DNA from: Ignavibacteriota bacterium
GTDB lineage: Bacteria > Bacteroidota > Ignavibacteria > Ignavibacteriales > Melioribacteraceae
DNA: 64,000 nucleotides
Direction: 5' to 3'
NCBI GenBank assembly: GCA_016708125.1
Contig: JADJGF010000001.1
Coordinates: 4,424,001-4,488,000, forward strand
The notes under the pieces were generated by a model. The model did not search any database. It was not told the DNA's origin and saw only the letters and a program-made list of their open reading frames with translations. Shown here in pieces: positions 20,113-29,639 of the stretch. The number at the start of each line of letters is the position of its first letter. The stretch's first letter is position 1. Made by a program: the position numbers and the translations under genes.

Positions 20113-20193
20113 TTGATTACCAATCAATTTATTTATAATATTTTATAAATTAAAAAATATGAAAGCTCTTAAGATTAACCAAGGGAATTATTA

Positions 20194-21963
20194 TTATTTT
20201 ACGGTCTCAATTATTTTAAGAAATTCTTTTGCATTTAGAAAGCCGGTAATTCTTTCCACTTCATTGCCTTTGGAATCAATAATTAAAACCGTGGGCATAC
20301 CTCTAATTTCAAATTTCTTTCTTATAATTTCCGTTTCTTCAGAAAGTGTTTTGGTCATATCAACTTTGAAACTTTTGAAGTTTTGCGATGCTTTAATTAC
20401 TTCTTCATTAGAAAAAGTTAGCGCATCTAATTCTTTACATGGAATACACCAATCAGCGTAAAAATCAATAATCATTTTTTCTTTGTTTGATAAAGCTGAT
20501 TCATAATTTTGTTCAGAATAATATTCCCAATCCAAAGATTTCTTTTCTGTTGGATAAAGCAAATATACTGCACCGATGATAAGTAATGAGCTAAAAACTA
20601 TTTTAAATATTTTGAATCCGAAAATTTTATTTGCCTCTTTATCCATAATGAATAAAAGAATTCCGGAAATTATCATAAAAATTGGAAGAATATATTTTGA
20701 AATTGATTTTGGTAAAAGCGGTTCCGCAAAATAAATTGCCATTCCAAGCAGTATAAATCCGAAAATATGTTTAACTGCATCCATCCAAAAACCGGCACGC
20801 GGGAGATTTTTAATTTTCCCGGAAAATAAAGCTAAAACCAAATACGGCAAACCTAAACCAATTGCCATCACAAAGAAAAGTAAAAACCCATAAAAGGGAT
20901 CTCCCTTTGCCGCAACATAAGTTACCAATCCAATTACAAAAGGACCAATACAAGGAGCAGCGACAATGCCCATTGTTAATCCCATAAAAAATGCACCGAA
21001 CATTCCCGATTTTGAACCTCCGGCTTTTGCCACAAGCGAATCCGGCAATTTAAATTCATAAACTCCAAACATGCTCAACGAAAGTGCAATAAAAATTAGC
21101 ACAATAAATAAAATTATAATTGGATTTTGCAGAAGTGTTCCAAAGACTGCTCCGCTAAGTGCGGTAACAACACCAACAACAGAATAAGTTAGCGCCATTC
21201 CTAAAACATAAAAAAGTCCCATTAAAAATAATTTAGAACTTTTTCCTTCACTTTGTCCGCCGAAATAACCAATCGTAATAGGAATTAATGGATAAACGCA
21301 AGGTGTTAGATTTAATGCCAATCCGCCTAAAAATACAATTAGTAGAGTTAGAAATAATCCGCTTTTTTCAAGCTGATTAGTTAAGGAATCATCATCACTT
21401 TTTTCTGAAGAAGAATATTGCAAATTTAGATTGCTAAAAATTTCTGAATTAATTTCTTGAATCTGTTCTGATTTATCAACAACACTTAAATTTATTGTAT
21501 CAATTATTGAACTTGGCGCCATACAAGTTGCGTTGTTACATCCTTGATATGAAAGCTCAACAACAATTTGTTTTTCACCCAAATGAATGTTTTGAGGAAC
21601 TTTTAAAATTGTTCCGATAAAAATTTCTCCTTCAAAAACTGAAACTGGATTATCAGAAAAATCAAATTTAATTTCTTTGGATTTAGGATAAACAATTTTT
21701 CCAATTTCAAAATTATCGGAATTTGTAATTTTCAATTCGGTAGGAATTAAAAAATCTTCTTTTGGTTTATCTGAATTTATATGCCATTCTTTATCAACAT
21801 TTATTTTTACGGCAAGTTTTACTTCGCCGCCTTGCTGAATTTTATTGAATGATGTATAAACTTCTGATTTAAGAATTTCAACTTTCTCAAATCCAAATTG
21901 TGAAAAAGTATTAATTGTAAAAGTTAGAAAAAGTAGAATTGTAAATAATTTTATTTGTTTCAT
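20194..21963 (-). CDS. dsbD: Thiol:disulfide interchange protein DsbD
   Basis: Protein of 589 residues with the three DsbD parts. After a signal peptide comes an N-terminal periplasmic domain with a Cys pair in YQGCNNATCMAPSS. The central eight-segment membrane domain has its two redox cysteines in NLTPCVYP and AAPCIGP, and the C-terminal thioredoxin domain has WCIPCK near 507. All cysteines needed for electron relay from cytoplasmic thioredoxin to the periplasm are present. The gene follows nadE on the same strand by 15 nt. Confidence 0.92.
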   Translation of the reverse strand: MKQIKLFTILLFLTFTINTFSQFGFEKVEILKSEVYTSFNKIQQGGEVKLAVKINVDKEWHINSDKPKEDFLIPTELKITNSDNFEIGKIVYPKSKEIKFDFSDNPVSVFEGEIFIGTILKVPQNIHLGEKQIVVELSYQGCNNATCMAPSSIIDTINLSVVDKSEQIQEINSEIFSNLNLQYSSSEKSDDDSLTNQLEKSGLFLTLLIVFLGGLALNLTPCVYPLIPITIGYFGGQSEGKSSKLFLMGLFYVLGMALTYSVVGVVTALSGAVFGTLLQNPIIILFIVLIFIALSLSMFGVYEFKLPDSLVAKAGGSKSGMFGAFFMGLTMGIVAAPCIGPFVIGLVTYVAAKGDPFYGFLLFFVMAIGLGLPYLVLALFSGKIKNLPRAGFWMDAVKHIFGFILLGMAIYFAEPLLPKSISKYILPIFMIISGILLFIMDKEANKIFGFKIFKIVFSSLLIIGAVYLLYPTEKKSLDWEYYSEQNYESALSNKEKMIIDFYADWCIPCKELDALTFSNEEVIKASQNFKSFKVDMTKTLSEETEIIRKKFEIRGMPTVLIIDSKGNEVERITGFLNAKEFLKIIETVK

Positions 21964-21978
21964 AAATTTCCTTTTAAA

Positions 21979-23616
21979 CTAAATTCGCCAGCCTTGAACA
22001 ATCGGGAATCTTCTTCCGTAACCAAAAGATTTTTTTGTAACACGCAAAGCCGGAGCCGATTGATTTCGCTTAAATTCATTTCTATCAACTAAGTTTAAAA
22101 TTTTCTTTACCAATTTTTCATCGCCGATAATTTCTGAAATTTCTTTGTACTCTTTGTATTCTTCCAAATATAATTCCAAAATTTTATCCAATAAATCATA
22201 CGGTGGAAGTGAATCAACGTCTTTTTGATTGGGACTCAATTCTGCAGAAGGAGCTTTTTGAATTATTTCTTGCGGAATTATTTCTTCATTTCTATTTATA
22301 AAATTTGCAATTTCATAAACTTCGGTTTTGTAAATATCTGCAATTACACCAACTGCTCCGTTCATATCTCCGTAGAGAGTTGCGTAACCAACTGCCATTT
22401 CCGATTTATTTCCGGTTGTGCATAACAAATAACCAAATTTATTTGATAAAGCCATTAATAAAATTCCGCGAATTCTTGATTGAAGATTTTCTTCGGTAAC
22501 ATCCGGCTTTTTATTTTGAAACGATGGTTCAAGAACTTTTTTAAACTCATTAAATAAAGAACTGATAGAAATTTTTTCTGATGTGATGCCAAGATTTTGA
22601 ATAAGTTTCTCTGAATCTTTAACACTTCCTTCACTGGAAAATTCAGAAGGCATCATAACAACATGAACATTTTCTTTGCCAAAAGCTTGAACAGCCAAAT
22701 ATGTTACAACTGCTGAATCGATTCCGCCGCTTAATCCAACTAAAGCTTTTTTAAATCCGGATTTTGATGCATAATCTTTTAATCCCAAAACCAAAGCGTT
22801 AATAACTTCTTCTCCGTAAGTTCCTTCAATATTTTTTATTTCGGAATAATTTTCATTCGTATCAAAAACAATAAAATCCTCTTCAAAAGTTTTACCGATT
22901 TTTACTAAACTTCCATCTTTATCCAAACATAAACTTGCGCCGTCAAATATTAAATCAGTTTGGGCTCCAACACAAGAAACATAAGCCAACGGAAGCTTAT
23001 TTGTTTTTGTTAATACGGAAAGCATTTCGCGGCGTTCTTCTCTTCTTCCGTAATGATAAGGACTTGCAGAAATATTAACCAAAATTGTTGAACCTTTATC
23101 AACCAACCTTTGAACCGGATCTTTTTCATAAAGTCTGTGTTTCCAATAATCCGCATCATTCCAAATATCCTCGCAGATTGAGATTCCTAACTTTTCTTCT
23201 TTAAATTTGAAAACGTGAACATCTTTGGCAGATTCAAAATATCTAACTTCGTCAAAAACATCATAATTAGGAAGAAGAGTTTTATTCTGCACAAATTGAA
23301 TTTTTCCATCAAAACATAAAACCGCTGAGTTATACAAACCGGTTCCCACAAAATCAAATTCTTCTGTAATTGCTCCAAAAATTAATCCAACTTCATTTGT
23401 CTGTTCGGCAATTTCATTTGCGGCTTTCATAACTGCATTTCTAAATTCAACTTTTTCAATCAAATCTTGCGGAGGATAACCGCACAAAGATAATTCGGGA
23501 CAAATTACCAAATCAACGCCGGCTTCAATTCCTTTTTTGTATCCATCTAAAATTTTGGATTTGTTATAATCAATTTTTCCTATAATAGAATTTATTTGGC
23601 ACAAACCAATTTTCAT
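21979..23616 (-). CDS. nadE: NAD+ synthase, glutamine-hydrolysing
   Basis: Protein of 545 residues. The N-terminal nitrilase-like glutaminase domain has CPELSLCGYPPQDL (Glu), the KTLLPNY lysine and ISICEDIW (Cys). The C-terminal synthetase domain has the ATP-pyrophosphatase loop GLSGGIDSAV near 294 and LCTTGNKSE. It amidates nicotinic acid adenine dinucleotide to NAD+ using glutamine. The length matches the two-domain bacterial enzyme. Confidence 0.93.
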   Translation of the reverse strand: MKIGLCQINSIIGKIDYNKSKILDGYKKGIEAGVDLVICPELSLCGYPPQDLIEKVEFRNAVMKAANEIAEQTNEVGLIFGAITEEFDFVGTGLYNSAVLCFDGKIQFVQNKTLLPNYDVFDEVRYFESAKDVHVFKFKEEKLGISICEDIWNDADYWKHRLYEKDPVQRLVDKGSTILVNISASPYHYGRREERREMLSVLTKTNKLPLAYVSCVGAQTDLIFDGASLCLDKDGSLVKIGKTFEEDFIVFDTNENYSEIKNIEGTYGEEVINALVLGLKDYASKSGFKKALVGLSGGIDSAVVTYLAVQAFGKENVHVVMMPSEFSSEGSVKDSEKLIQNLGITSEKISISSLFNEFKKVLEPSFQNKKPDVTEENLQSRIRGILLMALSNKFGYLLCTTGNKSEMAVGYATLYGDMNGAVGVIADIYKTEVYEIANFINRNEEIIPQEIIQKAPSAELSPNQKDVDSLPPYDLLDKILELYLEEYKEYKEISEIIGDEKLVKKILNLVDRNEFKRNQSAPALRVTKKSFGYGRRFPIVQGWRI

Positions 23617-23899
23617 AAAATCGCATTTCCTAATTTGTGAAGTTGAAAAATATGCAACAAAGTTTTTTTATACAATCGGTTTTATAATAAGTTTTGATTT
23701 TCAAAAGAAAGTATTTTAGGAATGTTTCGGAAATTTCACACAATCCAAAATTACGTTTTATAAATTTTCATTCGGTAAAATTGATAAATTTCGGTGAACA
23801 TACAATTTTAATCGGTGAACGACTTAAGATTTAAAGTATTTTATAAAACTTTTGATTAAATATTTCCGTCTAAAATTTTAGAAATTCAGAGAGACTAAT

Positions 23900-24388
23900 A
23901 TGGAAAAGAAATTATATCGTTCCCGAACAAAAAAAGTAATTGCCGGAATTGGCGGCGGATTAGGAGATTATATTGGCGTTGATCCAGTAATAATTAGAAT
24001 TCTTCTTATTCTATTTACAATTTTAAGCGGATTTGGAATTTTAGTTTATATCATTTTGTGGGTTGTAATTCAAGAAGAACCTTATGATAATTCAATAATA
24101 AACGGCACACAAAATAATTCACAAAATATTTCTTCAAATAATCCGGAAATTAATTCAACCGGAATTTCGCAAGAAAATAATGCAAATCAGCAGAATAAAA
24201 TTATTCCGGAATCTTCCAACAAAGGCAGAGTTATTTTTGGCGCAATTTTAATTGGCGTTGGATTAATGTTTTTATCAGATAGATTTATTCCATCTTTTGA
24301 TTTTGAAGTTTTGTTTATGACAGCAATAATTTTGTTGGGACTATTTTTAATATTTAACTCTACAAATAAAACAGAGAAAAAATTATGA
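23900..24388 (+). CDS. PspC-domain membrane protein
   Basis: Protein of 162 residues. The N-terminal 60 residues are a PspC domain (KKLYRSRTKKVIAGIGGGLGDY, then a membrane segment ILLILFTILSGFGILVYIILWVVI). An Asn/Gln-rich linker follows, then two more membrane segments near 112-128 and 133-150. The stop overlaps the start of the next gene (ATGA). PspC proteins sense or stabilise envelope stress in other bacteria; the role here is inferred only from the domain. Confidence 0.85.
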   Translation: MEKKLYRSRTKKVIAGIGGGLGDYIGVDPVIIRILLILFTILSGFGILVYIILWVVIQEEPYDNSIINGTQNNSQNISSNNPEINSTGISQENNANQQNKIIPESSNKGRVIFGAILIGVGLMFLSDRFIPSFDFEVLFMTAIILLGLFLIFNSTNKTEKKL

Positions 24389-25293
24389 AATCATCAAATT
24401 TATTTTGGGGCTTCTTTTTTATAACATTCGGCTCACTTTATTTATTGGGCAGATACACATCAATAGACATTGATTGGTACGTTATTTGGGATTTGTGGCC
24501 GGTAGTTATTATTCTTATTGGAATTTCAATAATTCTAAAAGGAACATTTGTTAAGCCAATAATTAGTTTAATTATGGGAATCATTTTAGCGGTTTTTGTT
24601 TTCGGAATGGTGAATGATGCATTTGATTTTATTGATGATAGAGATTTTCACAGAAACCATTTTAGAGAATATTCCGAAAATACTTATCGATTAGATTATA
24701 ATGACAGCATTTCTCAAGTAAATTTAAAAATTGCCGCCGGTGCCGGAAAGTTCAATATTGAACGGACTACCGAAGATTTGATAAAAGGTACTTCAGCCGG
24801 AAATGTCGGGAAATATATTTTTGATAAAAGTCAAAGTGATAGTGTTGTTAATGTAAATGTTTCAATGAATGAGGTTGGGACAAAATTTTTCAGCGGAAAA
24901 TATACTAATGATTTTCAGATTAGTTTGAATGAAAATCCAATTTATAATCTGGATATACAAATTGGTGCGGCAAAATCCTATTTTAATTTAATTCCTTTTA
25001 AACTAAATAATATTTCCCTTAAAACCGGTGCAACTGAAACAAAAATAAAATTGGGAAATAAATCGCCATTAGTTGATCTTAACGTTGAGATGGGTGCTGC
25101 TTCGCTAGTAATTTATATTCCGCAAACTTCCGGATGTAGAATTACCGGCGAAATGGCATTAGTATCAAAAAATTTAGATGGATTTATTGTTAACGGTTCA
25201 GAATATGAAACTGATAATTTTCAAACTGCTTCGGAAAAGATTTTCATAAATGTGAACGGAGGATTAGCATCATTAGAAGTTAGTAAATATTAG
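24385..25293 (+). CDS. Membrane protein with LiaF-like N-terminus and toastrack-type C-terminus
   Basis: Protein of 302 residues with four hydrophobic segments in the first 85 residues (FWGFFFITFGSLYLLG; WPVVIILIGISIIL; PIISLIMGIILAVFVFGMV), typical of DUF5668/LiaF-like regions. A beta-rich C-terminal domain follows with repeated AAGAGKFNIE, QIGAAKSYFNL, KTGATETKIKLG and EMGAASLVIYIP motifs, the right-handed beta-helix of DUF4097/toastrack proteins. It overlaps the PspC gene by 4 nt. The pair resembles phage-shock-like (PspC/LiaF) envelope stress units. Confidence 0.75.
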   Translation: MKSSNLFWGFFFITFGSLYLLGRYTSIDIDWYVIWDLWPVVIILIGISIILKGTFVKPIISLIMGIILAVFVFGMVNDAFDFIDDRDFHRNHFREYSENTYRLDYNDSISQVNLKIAAGAGKFNIERTTEDLIKGTSAGNVGKYIFDKSQSDSVVNVNVSMNEVGTKFFSGKYTNDFQISLNENPIYNLDIQIGAAKSYFNLIPFKLNNISLKTGATETKIKLGNKSPLVDLNVEMGAASLVIYIPQTSGCRITGEMALVSKNLDGFIVNGSEYETDNFQTASEKIFINVNGGLASLEVSKY

Positions 25294-25308
25294 GATTTTT
25301 TTTTAGCA

Positions 25309-25353
25309 GTGTTTTCACTTTTGATTTTTCACTTTTGATTTTTCACTTTTCAC
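25309..25353. repeat. Short tandem repeat
   Basis: Three near-identical units of about 14 bases (GATTTTTCACTTTT) between convergent genes, running into the 3' end of the MGMT-domain gene. A slippage-type simple repeat. Confidence 0.6.
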
Positions 25354-25706
25354 TTTTTTGGTTTCCACAAATGCTTTTCCATATTCACATTTCCGGATTT
25401 GGTAAATTCAATTCCCTCAAATTGTAACAACTCTTCCATTAAATTCGGATCACCAAAATGAAGTTTACCGGTTAACTCACCGTTTCTATTTACAACTCTA
25501 TGACATGGCAATCCGGAATCTTTTGCCCCATTTATTGCCCAGCCAACTGTTCTTGCCGAGGATTTAATTCCGCAAACTTCTGCAATTGTACCATAAGTTG
25601 TAACTTTTCCAAAAGGTATTTTTGCTACAACTTTATACACTCTATCAAAAAAATCTAATTTTCTTTTACTTCTTTTTTGTTTATCTAATTTTGTTTTCTC
25701 AGCCAT
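25350..25706 (-). CDS. MGMT DNA-binding-domain protein (alkylguanine methyltransferase-like)
   Basis: Protein of 118 residues consisting only of the C-terminal DNA-binding domain of O6-alkylguanine-DNA alkyltransferases: VAKIPFGKVTTYGTIAE, the Arg finger in SSARTVGWAI and the active-site PCHRVV. The acceptor cysteine is present, unlike in the alkyltransferase-like (ATL) proteins of this size, which carry Trp there. It could be a minimal alkyltransferase or a lesion-recognition protein. Confidence 0.82.
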   Translation of the reverse strand: MAEKTKLDKQKRSKRKLDFFDRVYKVVAKIPFGKVTTYGTIAEVCGIKSSARTVGWAINGAKDSGLPCHRVVNRNGELTGKLHFGDPNLMEELLQFEGIEFTKSGNVNMEKHLWKPKK

Positions 25707-25844
25707 TTTTTTTCTTTTTTTATCTTTTTCTTACTCTTATTCTTAATCTTATTCTTAATCTATCTTTTAATCAGTTTCATAACAATATAGATAATTTATA
25801 AGCAGAGTAAGTTTAAGAGTATGATTAAGATTAAGAAATTTTTA

Positions 25845-26949
25845 TTAAATATTCTGGGAAAATTCCAATAAAAATGCTTTCATAAACATATTGATATCAC
25901 CATCCATTACAGCTTGCGTATTTGAAGTTTCAACATTTGTGCGATGATCTTTAACCATATTATAAGGATGAAAAACATAAGATCTAATTTGACTTCCCCA
26001 CTCAATTTTCATTTTTGTTTTTTCTGTTTCGTCATTAGCGGCTTCCTGTTTTGCCAACTCCAATTGATAAAGTTTTGCTTTCAATAATTTAAAAGCATTG
26101 ATTTTATTACTCGATTGAGATCTTTCCGATTGGCATGCCGCAACTGTATTAGTTGGAATATGAGTAATTCTTACTGCCGTTTCAACTTTGTTAACATTTT
26201 GTCCACCTTTGCCACCGGAACGATAAGTATCAATTCTTAAATCAGCTGGATTTATTTCAATTTCTATAGAATCATCAACTTCGGGGATTACAAAAACGGA
26301 GGCAAAAGATGTGTGTCTTCTTTTATTTGAATCAAACGGAGAAATTCTTACTAAACGATGAACTCCATTTTCTGCTTTTGCATAACCGTAAGCAAATTCT
26401 CCGGTAATTTCTAAGGTTGCACTTTTTATTCCGGCACCTTCACCTTCAAGAATATCAATTAGTTTAGTTTGAAAATTATTTTGCTCTGCCCAACGTAAAT
26501 ACATTCTAAATAACATCTCCGCCCAATCTTGAGATTCAGTGCCGCCGGCTCCGGAGTGAATCGTCATAATGCAATTTTTATCATCATCTTTTCCACTTAA
26601 CATACTTTTAAATTCTAAGCTGGAAATATTTTCATCCAATTCCGAAATGTCTTTTTGAACTTCATCAAATAAAGATTCATCACTTTCTAACTCAGCAAGT
26701 TCAATAAATTCGAAAATATTTTTTTGCTTTTCAACAAGTTCATCAAATTGATCAATCCAAATTTCTAATTTTTTAATTTCCTGTAAAATATTTTGGGCAT
26801 TCTTTTGATCGTTCCAAAATCCGTCTTTCTCTGATTCTTGTTTTAATTCAAGAATTCTATTTTCTTTGTTGGAAATGTCAAAGATAACCTCGTAGTTTTT
26901 CCAATTTTTGTTTTTGTTCATTAACTAATTTCAATTGTTCTTCGTACAT
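25845..26949 (-). CDS. prfB: Peptide chain release factor 2, expressed by +1 programmed frameshift
   Basis: The reading frame opens at ATG 26949 (preceded by GAGGAAATT), runs 23 codons to CTT TGA C (TGA at 26878-26880), then continues in the +1 frame to 25845, giving about 367 residues. Both halves are needed: the first encodes MYEEQLKLVNEQKQKLEKLR, the second the rest of the RF2 core. It has the RF2 specificity tripeptide SPF (VRISPFDS) and the catalytic GGQ (SGGKGGQNVNK). It ends translation at UGA/UAA and regulates its own level through the in-frame UGA. A start inside the second frame (26921) would miss the conserved N-terminal helix. Confidence 0.93.
26876..26890 (-). promoter_or_regulatory. 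RF2 programmed frameshift site
   Basis: Minus strand reads CGA GGT TAT CTT TGA C. The slippery CUU followed by UGA C is the classic prfB recoding site; the AGGT two codons upstream is the Shine-Dalgarno-like stimulator. Low RF2 favours the +1 slip. Confidence 0.92.
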
Positions 26950-26975
26950 AATTTCCTCAAAATAATATTTATAAA

Positions 26976-27290
26976 TTATTCAATTTCTAATTCGATTTTT
27001 AATAAAGCTGCAGCAAGAGTCTTTCCTTGAGCATCATGTTTTAATGAAACAGTTCCGCCGCCGCCAAGTGTATTATGTAGTAAAAAATTTAATGCAAGAA
27101 TATTCGGCAACTCGAATCTTTCAACTTCTCCAAGACAAATTCCTCTAAAATGTTCTTTTACTTTTTCTTTTGTTAAATATTTTTTAATAATTTCAAATCC
27201 ATTTTCATCAAAAGCAATAATTCCAATATTTGCGGCATCACCTTTATCACCGCTTCTTCCGTGTGCAATATCAATTAATTTTACTTTCAT
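26976..27290 (-). CDS. AtuA-related C-terminal domain protein
   Basis: Protein of 104 residues beginning KLIDIAHGRSGDKGDAANIGI and containing NFLLHNTLGGGGTVSLKHDAQGKT. This is the small C-terminal domain that in many acyclic-terpene-utilisation AtuA proteins is fused to the large domain. Here it is a separate gene whose start abuts the stop of the large-domain gene (27291). The family's biochemical role is unclear; terpenoid or branched acyl-CoA catabolism is the usual context. Confidence 0.78.
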   Translation of the reverse strand: MKVKLIDIAHGRSGDKGDAANIGIIAFDENGFEIIKKYLTKEKVKEHFRGICLGEVERFELPNILALNFLLHNTLGGGGTVSLKHDAQGKTLAAALLKIELEIE

Positions 27291-28658
27291 TTATATCTCA
27301 AATATTTTTACTTCTGGTTTTATATTTTTTTTTGAAATTAATGCAGGCCAATAGGCAACTACTTCGCTTGGCTTTGGTCTTCCACCGGCAAAACCGGTAA
27401 CACTTGGAGGTCCGGTTAAAATTAGCGGTGCAATTTCTTTTCCAAATCTATCAACTGAATTATAATCTTTTGAACGAACCGAAACTTTTAAAACAATTTC
27501 ATTTATATCATCTTCATCTAGAATTTTCGCTAAAGGTCCGTGACAAGCATTATAACCTAAAAATTCCGTATTGATTTCTTCAAATTGCAAACCAAGATTT
27601 TGAAGTCTTTCTCTTAAGATTTTATCGGCTGCTTTAGCTTTGGTTAATGCTTGAGGCCAAGAATAAGTTAATGTTGCGTTTGATGAAAATCCATCGGCGT
27701 AAGAACATGAAACCTTATAAGTATCAGTTTCTTTTTCTCCTTTTACATCATAAACTTTTACTTGATCATTTCCTAAATCTGCTAATTTAATAGATGTAAA
27801 ATCAGCTATGCAATCCGGAGTAATATATTTTTTTGGATCACCAATTTCATAAACTAATTGTTCAGCAACTGTTTCAAAGGAAACTTTCCCTCCGGTATTT
27901 TTATGTTTTGTGATTATTACTTCACCATTCGGATACGCTTCGGCAATTGGAAATCCAATATTAGCCAAATCTGGAATTGACTGCCAATCACCTAAAAAAT
28001 TTCCCCCGGATGCTTGACCGCCGCATTCTAAAATATGTCCGGCAACAGTTCCGGCAGCCATCAAATTATAATTTTCTTTTTCCCATCCAAATTCGTAAAT
28101 CATTGGAGCTAAAGTTAATCCGGTATCTGTTGTTCTCCCGGTAATTACAATATCTGCACCTTTCTGCAAAGCTTCTACAATTGGGAATGCACCAAGATAA
28201 ACGTTTGCACTTAACAATTTATCTTTCACCAGATGAATATTTTCTCCGGTTTCCATATTTTTTAAATCTTCACCACTCGAAATTATTTCATCCATTTTAT
28301 CAATAATATTATCACCAATTACGATTGCAACTTTTAAATTATTAATTCCTAATTCTTTTGCGACAATTAATACAGCTTCAGCACAGCTTTCCGGATTAAC
28401 TCCGCCGCCGTTTGTAATAACTTTAATTCCTTTCGATTTACAAATTGGGAGAATTCTTTTCATTAATTCCGGAATATCTTTTGCATAACCAAAATTGGGA
28501 TTTTTATTTTTTTGTTTTTGCAAAATTGACATTGTAACTTCGGCAAGATAATCCATAACTAAATAATCAATTTCGCCTTTTGTAACTTGATTAAACGGAG
28601 CTTCAATTAAATCGCCCCAAAAACCTTGACCGGAAGCAATTCTTATTTTCTCATTCAT
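27291..28658 (-). CDS. AtuA-family (DUF1446) large-domain protein
   Basis: Protein of 455 residues. It has the N-terminal IRIASGQGFWGDLIEAP, an ITNGGGVNPESCAEAV stretch, VITGRTTDTGLTLAPMIYEFGW and ECGGQASGGNF, all typical of the AtuA/DUF1446 family. The stop directly precedes the small AtuA-domain gene, so the two should work as a complex. No acyl-CoA carboxylase genes are adjacent, which leaves the pathway open. Confidence 0.8.
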   Translation of the reverse strand: MNEKIRIASGQGFWGDLIEAPFNQVTKGEIDYLVMDYLAEVTMSILQKQKNKNPNFGYAKDIPELMKRILPICKSKGIKVITNGGGVNPESCAEAVLIVAKELGINNLKVAIVIGDNIIDKMDEIISSGEDLKNMETGENIHLVKDKLLSANVYLGAFPIVEALQKGADIVITGRTTDTGLTLAPMIYEFGWEKENYNLMAAGTVAGHILECGGQASGGNFLGDWQSIPDLANIGFPIAEAYPNGEVIITKHKNTGGKVSFETVAEQLVYEIGDPKKYITPDCIADFTSIKLADLGNDQVKVYDVKGEKETDTYKVSCSYADGFSSNATLTYSWPQALTKAKAADKILRERLQNLGLQFEEINTEFLGYNACHGPLAKILDEDDINEIVLKVSVRSKDYNSVDRFGKEIAPLILTGPPSVTGFAGGRPKPSEVVAYWPALISKKNIKPEVKIFEI

Positions 28659-28718
28659 TTTATTCTTTATTTCAATTAGATAGTTTTGAATATATTCAAA
28701 CTAAATTAATTCTACAAA

Positions 28719-29639
28719 TTAGTTTAGTGATTTAATAATTTTTTCACTTAAATCTTCAATTTCATTTTCTGAATTAATCTTAACCCAATTTATTCTTTCA
28801 TCTTTTCTAAACCAAGTAAGCTGACGTTTTGCATATCTTCGAGTATTTCTTTTTATCAATTCAATTGCTCTTTCTAAAGATTGTTTGTTTTCTAAATAAT
28901 CAATAATTTCTTTATATCCAACTGTATTTAAGGAATTGAGACTTTTTCCAAATCCCAAATTTAAAATTGATTTTACTTCATTTACTAAACCGTTTTCGAT
29001 CATTGAATCAACTCTTGCTTCAATATTTTTGTATAGAATTTCTCTTTCCCAATCCAATCCAAATTGTAGAAAATTTATATTTTTTACTCTATTCTGATTT
29101 TCGTGAAATTCCCAAATTGGTTTTCCGGTTAGATGAAAAACTTCCAGCGCGCGTATTATTCTTTTCCAATTTTGAGGCAACAAAGTTGAAGATGTTTTTG
29201 GATCAATTTTTTGTAGTAAATTATAAAGATATTCATTCCCAAAAATTTTGCGTTTTTCTAATAACTCCAACCTATAATTTTCATCAATATCAACTTCATC
29301 AAAGATTCCATCAATAATTGCTTTAATGTATAATCCGCTTCCTCCAACTACAATTGGAATTTTATTTTGTTTGTGCAAATTATTAATTACTTCAAAACTG
29401 TCTTTTTCAAATTTGCTAACGTTATAAATTTCATCCGGATTTAACTTATTTATTAAATGATGTTTAATCAAATTTAATTCAGTCTCTGTTGGCTTTGCTG
29501 TTCCGATATTTAATAATTTAAAAATTTGTCTGCTGTCCGCAGAAATAATTTCACTCTTTAATTTTTGAGCAAGATCAATTCCCAAATCAGTTTTTCCGCT
29601 GCAAGTTGGACCAACAATAACTAAAACTTTTAGTTCCAA
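28719..29639 (-). CDS. miaA: tRNA dimethylallyltransferase
   Basis: Protein of 306 residues with P-loop GPTCSGKT (about 9-16), DSRQIF, the HHLINKLNPDE substrate-binding region, GGSGLYIKAIIDG and the C-terminal RNTRRYAKRQLTWFRKDE. It adds the dimethylallyl group to N6 of A37 in tRNAs reading codons that start with U. The start overlaps the 3' end of pcm by 10 nt. Confidence 0.93.
   Translation of the reverse strand: MELKVLVIVGPTCSGKTDLGIDLAQKLKSEIISADSRQIFKLLNIGTAKPTETELNLIKHHLINKLNPDEIYNVSKFEKDSFEVINNLHKQNKIPIVVGGSGLYIKAIIDGIFDEVDIDENYRLELLEKRKIFGNEYLYNLLQKIDPKTSSTLLPQNWKRIIRALEVFHLTGKPIWEFHENQNRVKNINFLQFGLDWEREILYKNIEARVDSMIENGLVNEVKSILNLGFGKSLNSLNTVGYKEIIDYLENKQSLERAIELIKRNTRRYAKRQLTWFRKDERINWVKINSENEIEDLSEKIIKSLN

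Noticed and set aside
25350..25706. Alkyltransferase-like (ATL) protein without active cysteine
   Set aside because: The motif reads PCHRV, so the acceptor cysteine is present.
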